Assembly: GCF_042852765.1 (NCBI RefSeq)
Contig: NZ_AP031414.1
From: Schaedlerella glycyrrhizinilytica_A
GTDB lineage: Bacteria > Bacillota > Clostridia > Lachnospirales > Lachnospiraceae
DNA length: 64,000 nucleotides
Direction: 5' to 3' (one strand)
Shown: piece by piece, positions 53,531 through 62,579 of the stretch
Position numbering within the stretch: position 1 is the first letter of the stretch
How the letters are laid out: every line of letters starts with the position of its first letter
Notes under the pieces: model-generated
Databases searched by the model: none
Told to the model about the DNA's origin: nothing
What the model saw: only the letters and a program-made list of their open reading frames with translations
Program-made: the position numbers and the translations under genes

Positions 53531-54403
53531 CTATCCTTTCACTGCGCCCATTGCAAGTCCCTGTACAAAATTTTTCTGAAGCGCCCACACAAGAATCAAA
53601 ACCGGAACAAGTGTGATCACCGCGGTTGCCGCCATCGGTCCCCATTCCAGCCCCCGGTCTGTAATAAATCCTGCGATAACGACCGGAAGTGTCTTGGATT
53701 TGTTGATACTTAAGATTACTGCAAACAAAAATTCGTTCCAGGCACCTACGAACGCTAAAATTGCCGATGCGATGATTCCGGGTTTGGTAAGCGGAAAAAT
53801 GATCAGGAAAAACCGTTTTGTAAATCCGCATCCATCCAACATCGCCGATTCTTCCAATTCCAGTGGGAGCTGTTCAAAAAATCCCATCATCAGCCATATA
53901 ACGAGCGGCAGATTGAAACTGGTGTTCATAATGATCAACGCCGTTTTTGTATCGATCAGATGAAGACTTCTCATTACAAGATATACAGGGATTGCTGTGG
54001 CGATCGCAGGATACATCTTTTGCACCATAAACCAAAGTCCGAAATATTTTCTTGCCCGGTTTCCGATGCTTCCTCTCGCTACTGCATAAGCTGCCATGCT
54101 TCCGAAAACAACAGAGATCAGCGTAGATCCGCCCGCAACGATCACGGTATTCATAAAATTCTGCCAGATCTGATCTTTTCCGAAGATGTTCTGGTAGCTT
54201 TCTGCCGTAAGCTGACTCGGGACGATCACCGGTGGGTTGGACAAATATTCTCCCTCTATTTTCAAAGAACTTGTTACGAGCCAGTATAATGGAAATATGA
54301 TCAAGATCAACGCAACGACAATAATGATCACCCGCACCGGTTTTCCGGCAAAATTGCCGATAATATTTTCCGTTGTTGGCGCTTTATGTTTCCTTTTTCT
54401 CAT
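53531..54403 (-). CDS. carbohydrate ABC transporter permease (second)
   Basis: The 290-residue protein has six membrane segments and the EAA loop ESAMLDGCGFTKRFFLIIFPLTKPG that contacts the ATPase, as in MalG-type CUT1 permeases. Its ATG overlaps the stop of the first permease. No ATPase gene is in the operon, so a shared MsmX-like ATPase elsewhere is expected. Confidence 0.93.
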   Translation of the reverse strand: MRKRKHKAPTTENIIGNFAGKPVRVIIIVVALILIIFPLYWLVTSSLKIEGEYLSNPPVIVPSQLTAESYQNIFGKDQIWQNFMNTVIVAGGSTLISVVFGSMAAYAVARGSIGNRARKYFGLWFMVQKMYPAIATAIPVYLVMRSLHLIDTKTALIIMNTSFNLPLVIWLMMGFFEQLPLELEESAMLDGCGFTKRFFLIIFPLTKPGIIASAILAFVGAWNEFLFAVILSINKSKTLPVVIAGFITDRGLEWGPMAATAVITLVPVLILVWALQKNFVQGLAMGAVKG

Positions 54404-55314
54404 ATCTCTGCCTCCATTTTATCTCTCATCTTCAGAAATCCTACCGTGATCAAAGTCATCACAAGCACAAATACGATCGCAAGAGCCGCCGAATATCCTG
54501 CGTCAAAGAATTTCAATCCTTGCTTATAAATATAGTTCGGAAGCATTTCTGTTGCGTTTCCGGGTCCGCCATTCGTCATAACGTAAACGGTATCAAACAC
54601 TTTAAATGCGTCCACAAAACGCAGCATAACAACGATCGTCAAAAGCGGGGCCACGGACGGCAATACGATTTTTCGGAAAATCGTGCCATTGGAGGCTCCG
54701 TCCACACATGCTGCCTCCAGACTATCCTGCGGCAATGCCTTTAATCCTGCGGCACAGATGATCGTTACCCATGGGGCAAGCTGCCATACATTGACGAGAA
54801 TGACCGCAAGCATCGCCGTCTTTGTGCTGCTTAACCATGTGATACTCGGAATCCCCAGAAAGCTCAGGAGATAATTGATGATTCCTGTTGTCGAATCCAG
54901 CATCATCCGCCATAATGTACCGACAGCAACCGGAGCCATGATCATCGGGATCAAAAAGATCGATGTTGCGAGCCTTGCCCAAAGACGATCCGAGCAAAGC
55001 GCCATAGCAACAAATAACCCCACCAATACTTCCAGCGTCACAGACACAACCGCAAACAGTAACGTGTTCAGTGTACTGACATGAAGCGCTTCATCCGTAA
55101 ACATCCGGATATAATTAGAAAGACCGACGAATTCCGGCACTGCATTCGGAAGATTTAATTTCATCTTAAAAAAGCTCAAATATACAGAATAAAGCAATGG
55201 GAGCAATGCGGTAACTCCCAGAAAAAGCATTGTCGGTACGAGAAACAGCCATGATGCGGCTTTATCGCTTTTACTTTTTCTGACATTTTTTCGTACCGTT
55301 TTTCTTTTTGCCAT
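54400..55314 (-). CDS. carbohydrate ABC transporter permease (first)
   Basis: The 304-residue MalF-type CUT1 permease has six membrane segments, a basic N-terminus and an EAA loop (LEAACVDGASNGTIFRKIVL). It pairs with the second permease to form the channel. It is separated from the binding-protein gene by 81 bases holding a stem-loop. Confidence 0.93.
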   Translation of the reverse strand: MAKRKTVRKNVRKSKSDKAASWLFLVPTMLFLGVTALLPLLYSVYLSFFKMKLNLPNAVPEFVGLSNYIRMFTDEALHVSTLNTLLFAVVSVTLEVLVGLFVAMALCSDRLWARLATSIFLIPMIMAPVAVGTLWRMMLDSTTGIINYLLSFLGIPSITWLSSTKTAMLAVILVNVWQLAPWVTIICAAGLKALPQDSLEAACVDGASNGTIFRKIVLPSVAPLLTIVVMLRFVDAFKVFDTVYVMTNGGPGNATEMLPNYIYKQGLKFFDAGYSAALAIVFVLVMTLITVGFLKMRDKMEAEI

Positions 55315-55333
55315 AACGTTCTTCCTTTCTTAA

Positions 55334-55362
55334 CAGGACTGCCTGTTTTTCAGACAGTCCTG
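55334..55362 (-). repeat. intercistronic stem-loop between binding-protein and permease genes
   Basis: CAGGACTGCCTG and CAGACAGTCCTG pair (11 of 12) around five T. Such structures often protect or partly end the message, giving more binding protein than permease. Confidence 0.65.
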
Positions 55363-55395
55363 CTCTTTATAAGGGATGTCCCCGTTTGATTTATT

Positions 55396-56700
55396 TTACA
55401 AATTGTAATTTTTAGTTCCTTCCTCAGGCGGTGCATTCTTAAGGGCAGTTTCAATCCCCTCATCCATCTTCTGAACCGCCTCTTCCAGTTCGATCTGACC
55501 GGACATATACTGACTTACTACTGTATTCAGCATGGTGTCCACTTCTGTCGATGCCGGAACTCTCCACCACATATTTGCGGTATCAAGCGCTTCGCGCACG
55601 GTGTCCATGTATGTACCTTTGATGCCATCCTGTTCCCAGAAAGATTTTCTCGGCGAAAGGATTCCGTACTCTTCATAAAATCTGTTCTGCATCTCTTCAC
55701 TTGTATACATCTTTACCCACTCCCAGGCAAGTTCCTGATTCTTGGATGCAGCCGGGATCGATACGTCCCATGCACTTAAGAGTGTTTTTCCGGTCTTGTC
55801 ATACGGGATCACATCCAACGCCCATTTACCGACTACTTTCGACTGACTTTCATCATCGGCAGCCTGTACAAGTCCCAGCGTCGGCCATGTCTCGCAGATT
55901 GCTGCATTTCCATCCAGAAATGCTTTGATGGATTCTTCGGTTCCCCAAGATAAAATAGAAGGATCTGCGTAATCCTGGATTTCTTTCAAATGTTCCAGCG
56001 CTGCTCTTGTCTCCGGAGAGTCGATCGTTACATTCCAGTCTTCGTCTGCCCAGGCACCTCCCATCGACCAAAGTATATAATCAAATACACCGCCAAGCTG
56101 CCCGGTCGTCGCCGATACGGAAATTCCATACATACCCTCATCCTTATTTGTCAGTGATTTGGCAACTTCACGGTATTCTTCCCATGTGTCCGGAATTCCT
56201 TCCGGAAGCAGATCGGTACGGTATGCGAATAACTGAGGTGTGCTGGCATTTGGAATTCCGGTTGTAACATCCTGCCATACTCCGGAATTTTCCATTACAT
56301 TTTCAATAAATACATCAGTACTGTATCCGTCTTTTTCCATGAACTCTGAAAGATCGGTCATATACGGAGCAAATTCTCCGTCCCACTGACTTGCCACATC
56401 GATCACATCATAAGATCCGGTTCCGCTTGTCAGATCCAGAAGTGATTTTTCATGCAATGTCGTATACGGGAAATCGACAACCTCCACAGTCGCTCCAGTT
56501 TTCTCTTCAAATTCATCTACCATGCTGTTGGCAGCATCTGCATAAACCCCGGACATATACAGCACGGTCAGTTTTTCACCAGCATAAGGTTTGTCCCCGT
56601 CCTTTTTCTGTACTTCTTCTTCGCTTCCGCCACCGCATCCGGCGAGCATCCCCATTGCCAATGATACACACAGAAATACACTCACGAACTTTCTTTTCAT
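55396..56700 (-). CDS. extracellular sugar-binding lipoprotein of an ABC transporter
   Basis: The 434-residue protein (ATG 56700, GGAGG 9 bases upstream) has a signal peptide ending in LAGC (C22), so it is a lipoprotein. The rest has the family 1 solute-binding fold (ASQWDGEFAPYMTDL; AAICETWPTLGLVQ). Context with nanE, a NanK-like kinase and an esterase points to an amino sugar such as sialic acid or ManNAc; ligand not provable by eye. An upstream ATG at 56730 lacks a ribosome site. Confidence 0.9.
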   Translation of the reverse strand: MKRKFVSVFLCVSLAMGMLAGCGGGSEEEVQKKDGDKPYAGEKLTVLYMSGVYADAANSMVDEFEEKTGATVEVVDFPYTTLHEKSLLDLTSGTGSYDVIDVASQWDGEFAPYMTDLSEFMEKDGYSTDVFIENVMENSGVWQDVTTGIPNASTPQLFAYRTDLLPEGIPDTWEEYREVAKSLTNKDEGMYGISVSATTGQLGGVFDYILWSMGGAWADEDWNVTIDSPETRAALEHLKEIQDYADPSILSWGTEESIKAFLDGNAAICETWPTLGLVQAADDESQSKVVGKWALDVIPYDKTGKTLLSAWDVSIPAASKNQELAWEWVKMYTSEEMQNRFYEEYGILSPRKSFWEQDGIKGTYMDTVREALDTANMWWRVPASTEVDTMLNTVVSQYMSGQIELEEAVQKMDEGIETALKNAPPEEGTKNYNL

Positions 56701-56802
56701 GTTACGTTTCCTCCTTTTCTTCACTTTCACACTTCTAAAATACTTTTTGAAAATTTTTTCTTTTTATTTTTTATATTTTCAAAAAATATTTTTCTTGAAA
56801 TT

Positions 56803-56831
56803 ATCTTATCACTCGATTTTTACTTTGTCAA
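56803..56831 (-). promoter_or_regulatory. promoter of the amino-sugar operon
   Basis: On the minus strand TTGACA and TAAGAT are 17 bases apart, about 100 bases before the start codon of the binding-protein gene. Confidence 0.75.
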
Positions 56832-56907
56832 CACGTTTTATGTGCACTTTTCACACTATTTTTTCTTTATGCATAGCCTTTTTACATCATTTTATACCAT
56901 TTCAAAA

Positions 56908-56972
56908 AAGAAATTTTTTCTTTTTTATCTCATTTTTTACAATACAATATATTGAAAAAAGAAATAATTTCT
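56908..56972. promoter_or_regulatory. candidate RpiR operator sites
   Basis: Two AT-rich palindromes share the form GAAA-N-TTTC: AAGAAATTTTTTCTT (56908-56922) and AGAAATAATTTCT (56960-56972), centres 51 bases apart. They lie between the divergent promoters. Palindromes arise easily in such AT-rich DNA, so this is tentative. Confidence 0.45.
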
Positions 56973-56988
56973 CTGATTTTCACTCTGA

Positions 56989-57018
56989 TTGACAATTATT
57001 TTTCAAATATGATACAAT
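56989..57018 (+). promoter_or_regulatory. promoter of the rpiR-type gene
   Basis: TTGACA and TACAAT are 18 bases apart with extended -10 (TGA before TACAAT), 34 bases before the ATG. Confidence 0.7.
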
Positions 57019-57051
57019 AAATATAAGAACAAAGAAGCGGGGTGAAATTTT

Positions 57052-57909
57052 ATGGCTACGATAAACCTAATGACCGAAATCACGAGCAGATATTCCAAAA
57101 TGACAAAAGCTGAAAAAAAAGTGGCAGACTTTGTACTTTCCTCTCCGCAGGAAGCACTAAGTGCCACGATCACCGATTTATCCAAATTATGTGATGTGGG
57201 AGAAACCAGTGTGTTTCGTTTCTGCCGCACCCTCTCCCTAAAAGGCTATCAGGATTTCAAATTGTCCCTCGCACTCAGCACTTCCAATTCCGACATCGGG
57301 CAAAAGAAAGAATTGATCGATGTCACTCAGACGTCAAATTGTCAGGAAACTGCCGCACGCGTAAAAGAAGCATATACGCGTGCGTTGGAACAGACGTTTC
57401 ACACATTGAATTTCCATGCGATCTCCCAGACAGTTACTTTAATTCTTAGTGCACGAACGATCAATCTGTTCGGCTTCGGCGGTTCAGGAACTAGTGCGAA
57501 TGAAGCCAAAAACAAATTTATGAAAATCCTCCCCAACTGCATTTATAATTCGGATGCCCATATCCAACTGACACAAGCAGCGCTGTTATCATCGGAAGAC
57601 GTCGCGATCATTTTCTGCAATTCGGGAATCACAAAAGATTGTATTGAAATCGCGCATATCTGCCATACAGCAAAAGTGCCTGTTGTATTTATTACACAAT
57701 TTGCAAAAACACCGGCTGCACAATATTCGGATATCTTGCTCCTGTGCGGTGCAAATGAGGGACCTATGGAGGGTGGTTCCATCGCCAATAAAACCGCCCA
57801 GCTTTTCTTGATCGATATTTTATATGCGGAAGTTTATAAAAAATTAGGGGAACGTGCCTTGGAAAACAAGAAAAAAACTTCGAAAGTCATCACCGAAAAA
57901 ATGATGTGA
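57052..57909 (+). CDS. RpiR/MurR-family regulator of the amino-sugar operon
   Basis: The 285-residue protein has an N-terminal helix-turn-helix domain (about 1-77; SKLCDVGETSVFRFCR) and a C-terminal SIS sugar-phosphate domain (GFGGSGTSANEAKNKF). Regulators of this type (NanR in Clostridia) respond to ManNAc-6-P or similar ligands, which fits the divergent nanE operon. Whether it represses or activates here is not visible. GGGG precedes the ATG. Confidence 0.9.
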   Translation: MATINLMTEITSRYSKMTKAEKKVADFVLSSPQEALSATITDLSKLCDVGETSVFRFCRTLSLKGYQDFKLSLALSTSNSDIGQKKELIDVTQTSNCQETAARVKEAYTRALEQTFHTLNFHAISQTVTLILSARTINLFGFGGSGTSANEAKNKFMKILPNCIYNSDAHIQLTQAALLSSEDVAIIFCNSGITKDCIEIAHICHTAKVPVVFITQFAKTPAAQYSDILLLCGANEGPMEGGSIANKTAQLFLIDILYAEVYKKLGERALENKKKTSKVITEKMM

Positions 57910-57937
57910 CAATGAGATTTTTGGTAAATCATCAAAT

Positions 57938-57986
57938 ATAACGCCAGTGCACAAAGGAGAACACCTCCCTTGTACACTGGCGTTAT
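57938..57986. repeat. long hairpin repeat, copy C
   Basis: Arms of 22 bases (57938-57959 and 57965-57986) pair at 20 positions around a 5-base loop. The core AGTGCACAAAGGAG / CTCCCTTGTACACT matches copies A and B. It sits between convergent stop codons, 28 bases from one and 40 from the other. Confidence 0.72.
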
Positions 57987-58026
57987 ACATACAAAACAAC
58001 CAGGATAATTCATGATTCTTTTCCGA

Positions 58027-58473
58027 TCATATTTCCTCATGATAATTCCGAAAAAACACCGACAGTGCATTTAACGTCTTCATCAACACCGGCAGTTCAT
58101 CTTTCTCCAGATTCCGGATCACCGCATCGGTCATCTGGGTATGAAAGTCCGCATGATGATGAAATGCCCGTTCTCCTTTTTCTGTCAGACTGATGTAAAC
58201 GACACGGCGGTCTTTCTCGCTGCGGCGGCGCAACGCATAACCTTTCTTTACAAGATTGTTCATTGACGTTGTAAGTGTCCCGGCCGTCACATTCATCTTT
58301 TTCGCGATGGCTGACATCGTCTTTCCCTCTCCCAGTCCGATCGCCTCGATTATGTGCATATCATTGTTCGTGATATCTTTATATTCTTCTGTAATGATCG
58401 CCTTTTCTTCCAATTCCCAAATTTCATTAAACAAATGGACTAAAACATCGTTGATCGTCTCGTATGTGTTCAC
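58027..58473 (-). CDS. fabT: MarR-family regulator, FabT-like
   Basis: The 148-residue protein has the winged helix of MarR regulators (SAIAKKMNVTAGTLTTSMNN; RRRSEKDRRVVYISLTEKG). Linkage to fatty acid genes fits FabT, which represses them when bound to acyl-ACP. Here it lies at the far end of the operon instead of the front. It may have its own promoter, as TATAAT on the minus strand at 58530-58535 lies 57 bases before the ATG. Confidence 0.85.
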   Translation of the reverse strand: MNTYETINDVLVHLFNEIWELEEKAIITEEYKDITNNDMHIIEAIGLGEGKTMSAIAKKMNVTAGTLTTSMNNLVKKGYALRRRSEKDRRVVYISLTEKGERAFHHHADFHTQMTDAVIRNLEKDELPVLMKTLNALSVFFRNYHEEI

Positions 58474-58565
58474 AGCGCTCTCCTCTTCCGGATAGGATCA
58501 TTTTTCAAGCGGACTATGCCGCCGCTTTTATTATACACATTTCAACACAAAAAAGAAAGGTCATT

Positions 58566-60320
58566 TTACATTCTCCGAAATCTCTGATACCGCTCTTCGG
58601 CAAGTTCTTTTGGATGCTTTTTCTTCTGGATATCCCAAAATACGGCAATCTGCTTTTCAAGTTCCCTGCACACGACCTCGAGATTTTCTGCGGTTAAATG
58701 TTCCGGTTCACGGACGATTTTTTCCGCTGCGTGAAGATCTTTTAAATCGTTTGCCGTAAGCTTCATCATACATGCCGCCTCTTTCGCCCGTTTGCTGTCT
58801 TTCCATAAAATCGACGCAAATCCCTCCGGCGACAAGATCGAATAAACCGCGTTTTCCAGCATCCAGACTTCATCTGCCACAGCCAGCGCCAGAGCACCTC
58901 CGCTCCCACCCTCGCCTATGATGATCGAGAGGATCGGGACACCCAGACCGGACATTTCATAAAGATTCTTAGCGATCGCTTCTCCCTGCCCCCGCTCTTC
59001 CGCTTCAATTCCGCAATAAGCTCCGGGCGTATCGACAAAACACAGAACCGGTCTGTGAAATTTTTCCGCCTGTTTCATAAGCCGAAGTGCTTTTCGATAT
59101 CCCTCAGGGGAGGGCATTCCGAAATTCCGGGCGATGTTTTCTTTCGTTGTCATACCTTTTTCCTGTGCGATCACGGTAACCGGTATTCCGTGAAAATCCG
59201 CAACCCCTCCTATGATCGCCGGATCGTCTCCGAAAGCACGGTCTCCATGAAACTCTATAAAATTCGTAAACAGCCGTTCAATATATTCCGAAGCAACCGG
59301 TCGGTCTTTTCTGCGTGAACGTTGTACACGCTCCCACGCGTCTGTGCAAGGGCTCTGTCTCAAAGTTCCCGTACTTTGCCGTTCCGGCTGTCGTTTGAGT
59401 TGTTGTTCGTTTTTCTGCCCGTTTTTCTGCTCATTGTTCTCCGCATCCCACGCAGTATCTTTATCCAGCGGATGCATTTTCAAAATCCGATATAAAAGAC
59501 CGCGCATTTCTTCCCGCTCGACGATCCGGTCGATAAATCCATGTTCCAGAAGAAATTCCGACTTTTGAAATCCTTTCGGAAGCTTCTGCCCGATCGTCTG
59601 CTCGATCACCCGTGGTCCCGCAAATCCGATCAGCGCCCCCGGCTCTGCCAGAATCACATCTCCCAGCATCGCAAAACTTGCCGTCACTCCTCCGGTTGTC
59701 GGATTGGTCAGCACGGATACATAAAAGCCTCCCGCATCACTGTATCGTTTCAATGCGGCGGAAGTCTTCACCATCTGCATCAGGGAAACGATCCCCTCCT
59801 GCATCCTGGCGCCTCCGGAACAGGCGAAAAGTACGATCGGAAGCCGTTCACTCTGTGCACGTTCGATCATTCTTGTGATCTTCTCTCCGACAACCTCTCC
59901 CATACTCGCCATGATGAAACGACTGTCACAAACTCCGATCGCCGTCTCGATTCCTCCGATCGATGCTTTTCCGGTCAAAACCGCTTCATCGAGTCCCGTA
60001 TTTTCTTTCAGAAAAGCAATCTTTTCTTCATATCCTTTATAATCCAGCGGATTTTTTGTGGCGAGATGCATATCCCACTGTTCAAAGCTTCCATCGTCCG
60101 TAATAAGAGCCAGACGTTCAAACGCATCCATTCGGAAATAGTGCCGGCACTTTGGGCAGATATACTGTCCTTTCTTCACATCCTCAGCGACAATCACAGA
60201 CTTACATGCATTACATTTTTTCAGCAGTCCATCCGGGATTTCCGGTCGTTTCCGCTTTCCTGCTTCCTCACGTTTTCTGGCGGCGGACGCCGCTTTTTTG
60301 AATCGGTTTTCCAACTTCAT
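58566..60320 (-). CDS. accDA: acetyl-CoA carboxylase carboxyltransferase, fused beta and alpha subunits
   Basis: One 584-residue frame holds AccD (about 1-290, with zinc ligands C36, C39, C55, C58) and AccA (about 323-584, ending in the usual helical part), joined by a polar linker rich in N, K and Q (about 291-322). In most bacteria the two are separate genes. Together they move carboxyl from biotin to acetyl-CoA, making malonyl-CoA. The gene follows accC by 4 bases. Confidence 0.95.
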   Translation of the reverse strand: MKLENRFKKAASAARKREEAGKRKRPEIPDGLLKKCNACKSVIVAEDVKKGQYICPKCRHYFRMDAFERLALITDDGSFEQWDMHLATKNPLDYKGYEEKIAFLKENTGLDEAVLTGKASIGGIETAIGVCDSRFIMASMGEVVGEKITRMIERAQSERLPIVLFACSGGARMQEGIVSLMQMVKTSAALKRYSDAGGFYVSVLTNPTTGGVTASFAMLGDVILAEPGALIGFAGPRVIEQTIGQKLPKGFQKSEFLLEHGFIDRIVEREEMRGLLYRILKMHPLDKDTAWDAENNEQKNGQKNEQQLKRQPERQSTGTLRQSPCTDAWERVQRSRRKDRPVASEYIERLFTNFIEFHGDRAFGDDPAIIGGVADFHGIPVTVIAQEKGMTTKENIARNFGMPSPEGYRKALRLMKQAEKFHRPVLCFVDTPGAYCGIEAEERGQGEAIAKNLYEMSGLGVPILSIIIGEGGSGGALALAVADEVWMLENAVYSILSPEGFASILWKDSKRAKEAACMMKLTANDLKDLHAAEKIVREPEHLTAENLEVVCRELEKQIAVFWDIQKKKHPKELAEERYQRFRRM

Positions 60321-60324
60321 TTTT

Positions 60325-61671
60325 TCACATCTTTTCTATAAACTCAATATCAATCTCCCCGGAACAATAATCCGGATGTCCGAGAATCTCATATTGGTAA
60401 TTGAGATTCGTCTCAATGCCATCGATGATCACTTCTCCGAGAGCACTGCGCATCTTTGCGATCGCTTCTTCTCGCGTATCGGCATGCACGATCAGCTTTG
60501 CCAGCATCGAATCATAAAATGCCGGAACCGTATACCCACTGTAAATCGCAGAATCGATCCGGATCCCTTTTCCGCCCGGAAAATGCAGTTCCGTAATCTC
60601 TCCCGGCGACGGTCTGAAGTTCTTTTTCGGATCCTCCGCATTGATCCTGCACTCAATTGCATGTCCCGTAAGACAGACGTCTTCCTGTTTGATCCGCAGA
60701 GGAAGTCCCGATGCGATTCGGATCTGTTCTTTTATCAGATCCAATCCCGTCACCCATTCCGTCACGGGATGTTCAACTTGTATACGTGTATTCATTTCCA
60801 TAAAGTAAAATTTTCCGCTTTTCTCCAGCAAAAATTCCACCGTTCCGGCATTGGTGTAGCCGACTGCTTTTGCCGCTTTCACTGCTGCTTTCCCCATCGC
60901 TTTACGAAGTTTCGGCGAAATTGCCGCACAGGGTGACTCTTCGATCAGTTTCTGATGATTTCGTTGAACGGAACAGTCCCGCTCTCCAAGGTGGATCACA
61001 TTTCCAAACATATCCGCAAGGATCTGAAATTCAATATGTCTCGGATGCCGCACAAAATGTTCCAGATACATCGTTCCGTCCCCGAACGCCATCTGCGCTT
61101 CCTTTTGAGCGGTACGGAAACAACGTTCAAACTCTTCCGGCGAATCGGATACACGCATTCCTTTTCCGCCGCCTCCGAGTGCCGCTTTGATCATTACCGG
61201 ATATCCGATCTTTCCCGCCTCTTCCAGCCCGTCTTTTGCGTGATAGACAGGATCTGTAGTTCCCGGAATCACCGGAACGCCTGCCTGGATCATCGTATTA
61301 CGCGCCTGGGATTTATGCCCCATCTTTTGGATCACCTCGGCTTTCGGACCGATAAATACCAGTCCGCACTGTTCGCAAAGTGCTGCAAACTTACTGTTTT
61401 CCGATAAAAAACCGAATCCGGGATGGATGGCATCGGCTCCGCTTGTGATCGCCGCGCTGAGTACCCGTTCCATCGAAAGATAACTGTCCGCGGAAGCCGC
61501 CGGTCCGATGCAGATTGCTTCATCTGCCAATTGGGTATGCAGCGATTCCCGGTCTGCTTCCGAATATACCGCCACCGATGCAATCCCCATCTCCCGACAC
61601 GCACGGATAATGCGTACGGCGATCTCGCCACGGTTTGCAATCAAAATCTTTCGGATCATACCTGTATTCAT
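60325..61671 (-). CDS. accC: acetyl-CoA carboxylase, biotin carboxylase subunit
   Basis: The 448-residue protein has the N-terminal motif KILIANRGEIAVRIIRACRE, the ATP-grasp loop LGGGGKGMRV and EMNTRIQVEHPVTE. It carboxylates the biotin on AccB using ATP and bicarbonate. Its ATG overlaps the fabZ stop. Confidence 0.97.
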   Translation of the reverse strand: MNTGMIRKILIANRGEIAVRIIRACREMGIASVAVYSEADRESLHTQLADEAICIGPAASADSYLSMERVLSAAITSGADAIHPGFGFLSENSKFAALCEQCGLVFIGPKAEVIQKMGHKSQARNTMIQAGVPVIPGTTDPVYHAKDGLEEAGKIGYPVMIKAALGGGGKGMRVSDSPEEFERCFRTAQKEAQMAFGDGTMYLEHFVRHPRHIEFQILADMFGNVIHLGERDCSVQRNHQKLIEESPCAAISPKLRKAMGKAAVKAAKAVGYTNAGTVEFLLEKSGKFYFMEMNTRIQVEHPVTEWVTGLDLIKEQIRIASGLPLRIKQEDVCLTGHAIECRINAEDPKKNFRPSPGEITELHFPGGKGIRIDSAIYSGYTVPAFYDSMLAKLIVHADTREEAIAKMRSALGEVIIDGIETNLNYQYEILGHPDYCSGEIDIEFIEKM

Positions 61672-62126
61672 AACCGCATTTCCTTTTCTTCTTCCGTCTC
61701 TCCAACTACAAAAGTCAGTTCGGCACTCACAACCAGTTTTCCGTCCACATAGGCAGCCGCTTCACCGATACCGATCGGTCCTTTTTGTTTGATGATCTTT
61801 GTTTCCAGTCTGACTTTATCACCGGGGACAATTTTTCCACGGAATCTGCATTTCTGGATGCCGCCGAAATAGGCGGTTTTTCCATGATTTTCTTCTTTGG
61901 ACAAGATCGCAACTGCGCCGACTTGCGCCAGCGCTTCTATGGTCAGCACTCCCGGCATGACCGGCTCCTGCGGAAAATGTCCCCGGAAGAACTCTTCCCG
62001 GTATGTCACACATTTATAACCAACCGCATATTCTCCCGGCTTGAAATCTTCAATAAAATCAATCAGAAGAAACGGATGGCGATGGGGAATGATTTCCTGA
62101 ATCTGTTTGATATTCAATCCATTCAT
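61668..62126 (-). CDS. fabZ: 3-hydroxyacyl-ACP dehydratase FabZ
   Basis: The 152-residue protein has the hot-dog fold signature GHFPQEPVMPGVLTIEALAQ with catalytic H50 and E64. It removes water from 3-hydroxyacyl-ACP in each elongation round. Position between accB and accC is the standard Firmicute order. Overlap with accC is 4 bases. Confidence 0.97.
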   Translation of the reverse strand: MNGLNIKQIQEIIPHRHPFLLIDFIEDFKPGEYAVGYKCVTYREEFFRGHFPQEPVMPGVLTIEALAQVGAVAILSKEENHGKTAYFGGIQKCRFRGKIVPGDKVRLETKIIKQKGPIGIGEAAAYVDGKLVVSAELTFVVGETEEEKEMRL

Positions 62127-62138
62127 AGCACTGCTCCT

Positions 62139-62567
62139 TTACCGGATGCCGAACAACGGCTGTCCGTATTCCACATTTTCTCCGTTTTTGACATAGATGT
62201 TTGTGATGAAACCGTCTTGATCGCACTCGATCTCATTCATCAGTTTCATTGCCTCTACGATTGCAAGCGTCTGCCCCTTTTTCACGGCATCCCCTGCCTG
62301 TACATAGGGAGACGCTCCCTCTTCCGGCGCCGCGTAAAAGGTTCCGACAAGCGGAGATCTCACCACATGTTCTTCTGTGTCCGGTTTCGGATCGTTTTCT
62401 GAAATCTCGGATGTCTCCACCGTTATTTTCCCGGCGTCCGCCGCCTTGCCCGAAGAAGAAATCCCTTTCTTCATCGCGATCTTTATCCCGCTCTCTTCAT
62501 ATTGAAATTCCTGAAGCTTCGATGAGGATACGGCATGGATCAACTGTTTCAATTCTTCTGTTTCCAT
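62139..62567 (-). CDS. accB: acetyl-CoA carboxylase biotin carboxyl carrier protein
   Basis: The 142-residue protein ends in a biotinyl domain with EAMKLMNEI, K108 being the biotin site. The N-terminal part and the alanine- and acid-rich linker are typical. It starts 12 bases behind fabF. FabZ follows at the same spacing. Confidence 0.96.
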   Translation of the reverse strand: METEELKQLIHAVSSSKLQEFQYEESGIKIAMKKGISSSGKAADAGKITVETSEISENDPKPDTEEHVVRSPLVGTFYAAPEEGASPYVQAGDAVKKGQTLAIVEAMKLMNEIECDQDGFITNIYVKNGENVEYGQPLFGIR

Positions 62568-62579
62568 CTCGTCAATCTC

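Noticed and set aside
56815..56840. Possible catabolite (CcpA) site overlapping the -35 of the amino-sugar operon
   Set aside because: Only the central AAACG-type core fits; too many mismatches in the outer positions to support a cre site.
59541..60341. 266-codon plus-strand open frame opposite accDA
   Set aside because: Antisense shadow of the AccD part; no start signal.
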